Of a stretch of DNA of 64,000 bases, positions 58,098-64,000 are shown one piece after another. Positions within the stretch are counted from its first letter, which is position 1; every line of letters begins with the position of its first letter. The stretch spans positions 1 to 64,000 of the forward strand of contig JAEXZS010000045.1 of assembly GCA_023451375.1 (NCBI GenBank), given 5' to 3'. The DNA comes from Pseudomonadota bacterium. Its GTDB lineage: Bacteria; Pseudomonadota; Alphaproteobacteria; Caulobacterales; Caulobacteraceae. Position numbers and translations under genes: made by a program. Under the pieces are notes generated by a model. The model was not told the origin of the DNA. It did no database searches and worked only from the letters and a program-made list of their open reading frames with translations.

Positions 58098-58697
58098 ATG
58101 AAAACAATGAACGTGAACAATCAGGCGCGTGTGCTGAACCGGCGCCTGACAGCGGTTTCGATTTTGCTGGCCGCGAGCATCACCGCCAACGCCGCGATGG
58201 CGGTTTCGGTGGCGACGATGAACAAGGTGGTTCTGGTCCCCAGCCTGTCGGACTCGGTCGAGATCTCGGCGCACGGTGGCGTTGACCGTGACTACCTCGA
58301 ACGTCTGGCGCGGGATGCGACCTACCTGTTCCTCAACAGGACGCCCGAGAGCGCCCGGTATTTCGAGCGGAACCTTGAGCGGATCACCGAGCCGGAAACC
58401 TATCAGGAGATCAAGGCGGCGCTGATCCTTGACCGCCAGGAGCGGCAGAACACGCGAACGTCGCAGACCTTCTATCCGAACGACTTCTTCGTCGACCCAT
58501 CGAAGCTCTACGTCGAAGTCGTCGGTGAGCTTGAAACCAGCAACGGCACGCGGATCGTCGAGACCAAACGGGCGACCTACGGCCTGACCTTCAACAAGCG
58601 CGGTTCGATGCTTCGTCTCGCCAGCTTTGTCCCGGTCGAGAAGGACCAGGCGCAGGGCACTCGCGCTCCAGTTTCCAACAAGGATGAACAGCTATGA
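58098..58697 (+). CDS. traE: TraE, F-type T4SS core assembly protein (VirB5-position TraE family)
   Basis: 199 residues from MKTMNVNNQARVLNRRLTAV (the frame to 57957 overlaps traL). One N-terminal membrane anchor (VSILLAASITANAAMAV), then a periplasmic domain with RTPESARYFERNLERITEP and NDFFVDPSKLYVEVVGELET, both diagnostic of TraE/VirB8-like proteins. Starts 2 bp after traL; overlaps traK by 4 bp. Confidence 0.9.
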   Translation: MKTMNVNNQARVLNRRLTAVSILLAASITANAAMAVSVATMNKVVLVPSLSDSVEISAHGGVDRDYLERLARDATYLFLNRTPESARYFERNLERITEPETYQEIKAALILDRQERQNTRTSQTFYPNDFFVDPSKLYVEVVGELETSNGTRIVETKRATYGLTFNKRGSMLRLASFVPVEKDQAQGTRAPVSNKDEQL

Positions 58698-59419
58698 AGC
58701 GTGCGCTTCTCACGGGCGCCGCGTTCTGCGCCGCGCTGCTGGCGACCAGCCCAGCCCATGCCGATCCGGTCCAGGTCCGCAACGGACAATTCGAAGCCGT
58801 TGTATCGGCCGACCAGATGTCCCGCATCGCAATCGAGGGCGACAAGATCGTCTCGGTGCGCTCGATCAGCGAACCTGACGGCCCTCAGATGATGGTCGAG
58901 GCCGAGGAGGCCACAGGTGATGTCTATGTCGCCTTTGACGGCGACGTCCTGGGGCGGACCTTCACCCTGTTCCTGGTCACGCAGTCGGGCCGAACGGTGC
59001 AAGCGACCCTCTCGCCCGCTGCGGTGGCGGGGCAGACAGTCACGGTGAATATGGGCGCATCGGCGTCGTCCGGTTCGGGGGAGACCGTCCAGCGCTCCGA
59101 ACGCCGCAGCGGCTACATGGAAACCGTGACGGCGCTCTTCCGGCTGATGTTCAACGGAGAGGCCCCCGAAGGGGTGCGGCGTGAAGCGCGGGCAGGCCAA
59201 GCGACACGGGTCGGGCCGTTCAAACTCCGTGTGGTCGAGACCTACGAGGTCGCGAACCTGCGAGGTCAGGTCCTCGCTATCCGCAACGCCTCCGAGGCGA
59301 CCGTCCCGGTCGTCGTGGACAGCTTCCTGGTCGCTGGGGTGATGGCGGCCGCCGCCGACCGGGTGGAGCTGCTCCCGGGCGCTGATGGACGGGTCTTCGT
59401 CGTGGAGGAAGTCCGTTGA
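58694..59419 (+). CDS. traK: TraK, F-type secretin-like outer membrane protein
   Basis: A 241-residue protein with a signal peptide (MKRALLTGAAFCAALLATSP, cleaved near AHA/DP). N-terminal strands (VQVRNGQFEAVVSADQMS), TFTLFLVTQSGRTVQATLSP, then a conserved C-terminal VGPFKLRVVETYEVANLRG. The VirB9 equivalent. Overlaps traB by TTGA. Confidence 0.9.
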   Translation: MKRALLTGAAFCAALLATSPAHADPVQVRNGQFEAVVSADQMSRIAIEGDKIVSVRSISEPDGPQMMVEAEEATGDVYVAFDGDVLGRTFTLFLVTQSGRTVQATLSPAAVAGQTVTVNMGASASSGSGETVQRSERRSGYMETVTALFRLMFNGEAPEGVRREARAGQATRVGPFKLRVVETYEVANLRGQVLAIRNASEATVPVVVDSFLVAGVMAAAADRVELLPGADGRVFVVEEVR

Positions 59420-60864
59420 GCCATGAAGTTGAACTGCCGGCGGCCGAACCCGCCTTTGACGGTCCCATTCCCGGCGACTCCAATCGCGCGGCAAAGCGGC
59501 GCCAGACGATCATCTGGGGTGCGATCACCGCTTTGGTGCTCGCGGGCGGCGGCTTCGTCATCTACCAGATGCTGAAGCCGGTGCCTTCGCGGGATAACCC
59601 GGAGGCCGCGCGGCGTATTCTCGCAACGGCTGACCTGGCTCGCGGCCAGAACATGTCCGGCGAGGCGCAGGCCTCCGAGCTGGCTGTGCGTGTCCAGGAG
59701 TTGGATCGCCAGATCGCCGAACTAAATGGGCAGAACGTGCAATTGAGCGCGGAGGCCCAAGGCGCCCGGCAGCAGCTGGAAGCCGAGCGCGCCGATGCCT
59801 TGCGCACGATCGACGCGCTGAACAATCAGATTCAGACTCGCGGTAGCAGTGCTCCCCCCGGGCCGGGCGGGGTTGCTGTGAACGCGGGAGGGGCCGCGCC
59901 GGCCATGCAAGCTAACGGCGTAGCTCCGGCTCGGATGGGTGGCGGTGATCCGTTTGCACCCGTCGGGGCTGGCGCGGGCGGACAGATGGCTCCCGGCGTC
60001 GCCGGGGCAGACTCTGGCGTCCGTCCGCGCCGGTCTCTTTCGACGGTCAGGGTGGCTGGCGCCGCTGGCCAAGGTGGCGCTGCGGGCGGCCCGACCGTCT
60101 CCACCTCGCGAACCTCCGGCGGCGCTGGGGGTACGCAGGCAGGCGGAACGGGTGGCACGGGGCAGGGACAGTACATGTCCAGCTCGATGCAGGTGTTCGA
60201 CACCGAGCGGTTCGTGCCCCCCAATGCCTACACCCGAGCGCGTGTTCTGGTCGGCGTGGACGCCGCGACTGGCGTCACCAGCACCTCGGACCCGAAGCCG
60301 GTCCTCTTTCGACTGACGGGCCCGGCGATCCACGTCGGCGCGGATGGCCGCTATCAACGCACGGATCTGACCGGCTGCCTGGTGAACGGCGCGGCCTATG
60401 CCGAACTGTCTTCGGAGAAGGTCTACATCCGGCTGCAGCGTATTTCGTGCCCGGCGGGGCCGCGGCAGTTTTCGGTCGCGACGGTCGAGGGTTACGCGTC
60501 CCACCTGGGCAAGGCCGGCGTGCGGGGCAATGTGATCTCGCGTGAAGGCGGGCTGACCGGCCGCGCCATGATCGCCGGAACGCTGCAGGGCCTGGGAAAC
60601 AGTCTGTCTCGCTACACCGATCAGATGTCGAGCTCGATCGGCATCGGGGCAGGGGGGTCGCTGACCGCGCCGCCCCGTCTGGAAGCGGGTGACGTAGCGG
60701 CCGGCGCCGCCGGTTCCGGCGTCGCCAACGCCGCCGAGATGCTGGCCGACTACTACGTCAAGCGGGCCGAGCAGTACCAGCCGGTCGTGGAAATGCCGAC
60801 CGGCATCGAGGTCGAACTCGTCTTCCTGAGCGGGTTCGAAATTGGCGGCCCAGCCCGCCGTTGA
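59416..60864 (+). CDS. traB: TraB, F-type core-complex protein (VirB10-like)
   Basis: A 482-residue protein from a TTG overlapping the traK stop. One membrane helix near residue 36-52, a coiled-coil (ELAVRVQELDRQIAELN, about 90-140), a long Gly/Ala-rich periplasmic linker (150-250), and the C-terminal VirB10/TraB fold (ARVLVGVDAATGV, GCLVNGAAYAELSSEKVYIRL, ending EVELVFLSGFEIGG). Spans inner and outer membranes in the channel. Confidence 0.93.
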   Translation: MSHEVELPAAEPAFDGPIPGDSNRAAKRRQTIIWGAITALVLAGGGFVIYQMLKPVPSRDNPEAARRILATADLARGQNMSGEAQASELAVRVQELDRQIAELNGQNVQLSAEAQGARQQLEAERADALRTIDALNNQIQTRGSSAPPGPGGVAVNAGGAAPAMQANGVAPARMGGGDPFAPVGAGAGGQMAPGVAGADSGVRPRRSLSTVRVAGAAGQGGAAGGPTVSTSRTSGGAGGTQAGGTGGTGQGQYMSSSMQVFDTERFVPPNAYTRARVLVGVDAATGVTSTSDPKPVLFRLTGPAIHVGADGRYQRTDLTGCLVNGAAYAELSSEKVYIRLQRISCPAGPRQFSVATVEGYASHLGKAGVRGNVISREGGLTGRAMIAGTLQGLGNSLSRYTDQMSSSIGIGAGGSLTAPPRLEAGDVAAGAAGSGVANAAEMLADYYVKRAEQYQPVVEMPTGIEVELVFLSGFEIGGPARR

Positions 60865-60893
60865 ACCTGTCCTTCAAATCAGAAAGTCACGCC

Positions 60894-61301
60894 ATGAAAT
60901 ACCTTCGTACCGCCGCCGCGCTTGCCGCGTTCGTCCTGACCGCCTCGCCGGTCGTCGCACAGGTCGCGACGGCCTGCGACTGCCCTCATCACGGGCAATC
61001 CGCGTCGTCCTCGCAGGTCTGCCCCGATAAGGGCGCTGAAAGCGCTGCGCCGAAGTCGGCCGAGGGTCACGCCCCGCACGACCATTCCGCCAAGGAAAAG
61101 ACCACGCTGTCTGCCCCGACCGACGCGCCGGGCCAGAATGCCGCAGCCATCGCCATCAAGAAGGCCATGGCCTCGGTCGCCGGAATCCTCGCGTCGCTTC
61201 AGGGCGGCGATCACTGCTGCGAGGACCCGGCGTGCTGCGACAAGGCCAGCACCGTCGCGGCTGAACCTGTCTGCCTAGACGCTGACGCCGTCACCGCCTG
61301 A
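60894..61301 (+). CDS. Cysteine-rich periplasmic protein of the tra operon
   Basis: A 135-residue protein from MKYLRTAAALAAFVLTASPV (signal peptide, cut near VVA/Q). The mature part is short and Cys/His-rich: ACDCPHHG, HAPHDHSA, and HCCEDPACCDK at the end. Located between traB and dsbC, so it may be a substrate of the isomerase or a metal-binding factor. I do not recognise a named Tra homologue. Confidence 0.7.
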   Translation: MKYLRTAAALAAFVLTASPVVAQVATACDCPHHGQSASSSQVCPDKGAESAAPKSAEGHAPHDHSAKEKTTLSAPTDAPGQNAAAIAIKKAMASVAGILASLQGGDHCCEDPACCDKASTVAAEPVCLDADAVTA

Positions 61302-61334
61302 TCGTCCGTCTTCCATTCAAGAAAGCCAGATCTC

Positions 61335-62189
61335 ATGAAAATCTCTCTCCAATCCCGCCGCGCGAAGATCCTCGCGGGTGTTTCCGGCCTGGCGGCGCTT
61401 GCCGTCGTGGGCGTCGCGACCGTCGCGGTCGCCAGCGGCTTCGGGACCAGTCTCAAGGACAAGGTCCAGAAGGAATTCCCCAACACGCCGATCACCTCGG
61501 CGGACTGCGATAAAGGCCCCGCCAACCTGTGCGAAGTCGTCGCTGGTTCGAACGTCTTCTACGTCACCCGCGACGCGAAGTTCGCGTTCGTCGGGGCCGT
61601 CCTGGACCTCGAAAACAAGGTGGACGTGACCGACGTCCGACTTCGTGAGCTGGCGGCCGTGGGTCAGGCCGAAGCCCGCATTCGCGGCGCGGCGCCTGCC
61701 GCCCCGGGCGCCCCGGGTGTGCAGCCTGCTTCTGCGCCCGCCGCGCCGGCGGACAGCCCGATCATTCGCGTGACCCTGCCGAAGGCCAACGCCGTCGTCC
61801 ATAACCCGGGCGCGCCGCTGAAGATGACCATCTTCACTGACCTCAACTGCGGATTCTGCAAGCGTCTGCATGATGACCTGAAGAACGTCCGCGATATCGA
61901 AGTCACCGAATACCCGATCGCGTTCATGGGCCCGGATAGCCCGGAGAAGGCCAAGCTCGCGCTCTGCGCCAAGGACCGCGTGGCCGGGATCGATGCGATC
62001 TACAGCGGCGGCGAAGTCGTGACCTCCGGGGATTGCGCGGCCGCCGAAGCTGCAGTCGCGGCCAACGTCGAGTTCGCTCGGCAGAACGGGATCAACGGCA
62101 CGCCGATGATCGTACGCGCGGACGGCCGGACCAACAGCGGCTGGATGCCGGTCAACGAGCTCCGGGCGTTCCTGGGCGGGGCCAGCTGA
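61335..62189 (+). CDS. dsbC: DsbC-like disulfide isomerase of the transfer system
   Basis: A 284-residue protein with a signal/anchor (AGVSGLAALAVVGVATVAV), an N-terminal dimerisation domain (VQKEFPNTPITSADCDKG ... FVGAVLDLENKVDVTD), an Ala/Pro linker and a thioredoxin domain with the CGFC active site (TDLNCGFCKRLHDDL). C-terminus GTPMIVRADGRTNSGW is the cis-Pro motif. Folds Cys-containing transfer proteins (TraV, the Cys-rich protein). Confidence 0.92.
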   Translation: MKISLQSRRAKILAGVSGLAALAVVGVATVAVASGFGTSLKDKVQKEFPNTPITSADCDKGPANLCEVVAGSNVFYVTRDAKFAFVGAVLDLENKVDVTDVRLRELAAVGQAEARIRGAAPAAPGAPGVQPASAPAAPADSPIIRVTLPKANAVVHNPGAPLKMTIFTDLNCGFCKRLHDDLKNVRDIEVTEYPIAFMGPDSPEKAKLALCAKDRVAGIDAIYSGGEVVTSGDCAAAEAAVAANVEFARQNGINGTPMIVRADGRTNSGWMPVNELRAFLGGAS

Positions 62190-62611
62190 TGCGGGTAGCG
62201 CTGATCTTGCTGGCAGGAGCAAGCCTCGCGGCTTGCTCCACCAACACCAAGGGCGGCTGGGCCTGCGGTGGAGTGGGCGAAGGTCAGACCTGCGCGTCGA
62301 TCGCGCAGATCGACGGCACTCGCTCCTCGGGAGCCGCCAACCCGGAATCGCCCGGTATCGAGAACGCCGTCCCCGTGCGCTGGTGGGAGCCGCAACCGTT
62401 CGTCTTCTCGGACGGCACTGGCCCGCGCCGGGAAGGCGATCAGATCCTCCCCGTGGTGTTCGCGCCGTGGGTCGATGCGCAGGGCGACTATCACCAGCGG
62501 TCTGAGGTCTGGGCGGTGATGCGCCGCGGGGGCTGGTGGGTGCCGGCGCCGAACGCGCCGCGCCCCGGTCCGTCCGCCTCGGAAATCGGCCGCAACGCGG
62601 TCCAGGAGTAG
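62189..62611 (+). CDS. traV: TraV, F-type T4SS outer membrane lipoprotein
   Basis: 140 residues from MRVALILLAGASLAACSTN; the LAAC lipobox places lipidation at the Cys. The mature N-terminus (GGWACGGVGEGQTCASI) has the Cys pair of TraV, and a later conserved VRWWEPQPFVF segment. VirB7 equivalent, bound to TraK. Starts by overlap with dsbC (TGATG). Confidence 0.88.
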   Translation: MRVALILLAGASLAACSTNTKGGWACGGVGEGQTCASIAQIDGTRSSGAANPESPGIENAVPVRWWEPQPFVFSDGTGPRREGDQILPVVFAPWVDAQGDYHQRSEVWAVMRRGGWWVPAPNAPRPGPSASEIGRNAVQE

Positions 62612-62616
62612 CCGGT

Positions 62617-64000
62617 ATGACTGGCAAGATGGGGGACGCGGTCAAACGCGTTCTGGAACAGGTCGGACGGACGGTTTTCGAAGAGCCGCCGCCCCCTGAC
62701 ATGCCTCGGGGATACTTCTCGTCGGCGCGGTTGAGCGATTTCCTGCCCTACCGCAGCTACGACGAGACGAAGGGCCTCTACGAGCAGAACACGACGGTCG
62801 GCTGGATCCTTGAGGTCGTGCCGTTGATCGGCGCGGACGAGGCCACCAGCCGCAGTCTGGCGGAGCTGTTCACGCACAGCGTGCCGCAAGGCGCGACGGT
62901 CCAGGTCATCTCCTACGCGTCACCGAAGATCGGCGACGTGATCGATCCATGGGCGACCGAACGGGCGAAGCAGGGGGGTGTGTTCGACACGCTGGCCCGG
63001 CATCGGCGCAAGCACTTCCGTGACGCGGCGTGGCGGACGGCCTCAAGCCAGGCGCCCTTCTATTTCCGGGATTTCCGGATCTTCATCGCGGTGGAGATGG
63101 AGGGGTCGAATACCTCGGTCGCGGCCGAACAGATGATCGAGGCGCGCGACAAGTTCATGGCCGATATCCGGGCGATCCGGAGCGAGTCGGCCATCGTCAC
63201 GCCCCAGCAGCTGATCTCCCTTGTCGGGGATATCCTCAATCCGACGACCAATATACGCCCGCGCGAAAACGTCTTCCGCGAAGACCGCTGGCTGAACGAA
63301 CAGATGGTGGATGCGGAGACGACCTGGACGCGGTTCCGGGACCGGATCGAGGTCCAGAGCCGCGCCCAAGGCGACGACCTTCTCCGGCCGGAGCTTTCGG
63401 ACGATGTGGTGGCGCTGGCGCGGGACGGCGCCTCGCGGGACGAGCGTTTCCAGATCCGAGGCTTCTCGGTGAAGGACTTCCCCGAACACTGGACCCAAGG
63501 GCTGATGTCGCGGGTCCTAGGCGACATGTTCAACGACCAGCTGCGGCTGATCGGCCCGACCGTGATGTGTCTTTGCTTCTCGCCGATGACGGCGGAAAAG
63601 ACCCGTTCGACGGCCGAGTTCAAACGCCTCCGCACCAACCAGGCGGTCAGCAATCCGATCGGTCGCATGTTCCCGGAGTCGCGCAAGGCGGCCGAGGACT
63701 GGACGATGGTTATGGAGGACGTCGCCGAAGGCGCCCTCCTGGCTCGAATGGGGATGTTCATCCTGTCGGTCGCGCCGATCGCGGATGCCGAGCGGGCCGA
63801 GCGAAGCCTACGCTCAGTCTTCCGCAACAGCCGGTTCGTGCTTCAGCGGGACGACGACATTCACCTGCAGACGGTCCTTGCCTGTCTGCCTCTGAGCCTT
63901 GGCGGCGGCCTGTTCGAGGATCTGGCGACGATGGGCCGGCTTCGTCGGATGCCTACGACCGTCGCGGCCCGTCTCGCTCCGCTGCAGGGCGAGTTCCTGG
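62617..64000 (+). CDS. traC: TraC, F-type T4SS ATPase (VirB4-like), 3'-truncated by window end
   Basis: Open frame from ATG 62617 to the window end, about 461 codons with no stop. N-terminal landmarks of F TraC: LSDFLPYRSYDETKGLYEQN, VGWILEVVPLIG, FRIFIAVEM, NPTTNIRPRENVFREDRWLN, and EGALLARMGMFILSV. The Walker A region lies beyond 64000. TraC powers pilus assembly at the inner membrane. It begins 5 bp after traV. Confidence 0.93.
   Translation, partial: MTGKMGDAVKRVLEQVGRTVFEEPPPPDMPRGYFSSARLSDFLPYRSYDETKGLYEQNTTVGWILEVVPLIGADEATSRSLAELFTHSVPQGATVQVISYASPKIGDVIDPWATERAKQGGVFDTLARHRRKHFRDAAWRTASSQAPFYFRDFRIFIAVEMEGSNTSVAAEQMIEARDKFMADIRAIRSESAIVTPQQLISLVGDILNPTTNIRPRENVFREDRWLNEQMVDAETTWTRFRDRIEVQSRAQGDDLLRPELSDDVVALARDGASRDERFQIRGFSVKDFPEHWTQGLMSRVLGDMFNDQLRLIGPTVMCLCFSPMTAEKTRSTAEFKRLRTNQAVSNPIGRMFPESRKAAEDWTMVMEDVAEGALLARMGMFILSVAPIADAERAERSLRSVFRNSRFVLQRDDDIHLQTVLACLPLSLGGGLFEDLATMGRLRRMPTTVAARLAPLQGEFL

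Overview
The window reads as part of a large, GC-rich conjugative plasmid (or a plasmid-like element) from an alphaproteobacterium, most plausibly Caulobacterales or Sphingomonadales. The support is a RepC-type replication initiator with a ParA locus, an F-type (MPF-F, MobF) transfer system, alphaproteobacterial-style accessory genes, GC-rich codon use and Shine-Dalgarno starts with many ATGA stop/start overlaps. The assignment below genus level is inference.

Layout. (1) 1-1000: the 3' end of an IS5-family transposase abuts an apparently 5'-truncated gene, then a small hypothetical ORF. (2) 1.06-9.6 kb, all minus strand: a conflict (probably anti-phage) operon. Reading in the direction of transcription it holds a calcineurin-like phosphoesterase, a GASH-like helical protein, two TRAFAC P-loop GTPases, a GAP1-type GTPase-associated protein, a short orphan C-terminal fragment and a TIR-domain effector. 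(3) 10.2-16.4 kb, minus: small membrane protein, MobF relaxase/helicase (TraI), coupling protein (TraD) and an RHH accessory protein. Upstream of the last gene is an AT-rich, repeat-laden candidate oriT (about 16.45-16.62 kb). (4) 17.3-56 kb: a long region of mostly minus-strand small accessory genes with the content expected of a conjugative leading region: SSB, RadC-like, ArdC-like antirestriction protein, ParB-like protein, an N6-MTase/strawberry-notch helicase fusion, DUF2493/SLOG protein, a degenerate serine recombinase, a DUF5983-like protein, a HEPN-like protein and many unknowns. (5) 40.2-44.2 kb: replication and partition block: repC with an internal AT-rich patch and a candidate countertranscribed RNA, a frameshifted gene, two repeat arrays upstream of parA, parA and two small partners. 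(6) 57.3-64 kb, plus: F-type mating-pair operon traA-L-E-K-B, a Cys-rich periplasmic protein, dsbC, traV, and traC (cut by the window end).

The most striking unexplained structure is a family of about 15 long imperfect hairpin leaders lying immediately upstream of otherwise unrelated genes throughout region 4. Twelve share an apical ACGGC-GCCGT stem or a degenerate form of it about 90-120 nt before the start codon. Their outer stems differ in sequence but keep the same architecture, and one copy is inverted together with its inverted gene. With their leading-region gene set, I infer a dispersed set of structured promoters, possibly single-strand (Frpo/ssi-like) promoters that fire on the entering transferred strand; this is untested. 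Several of the spacers also carry a second module of about 140 bp (R repeat) and a terminator module, so the region looks like an array of leader-gene-terminator cassettes that can recombine through shared spacers.
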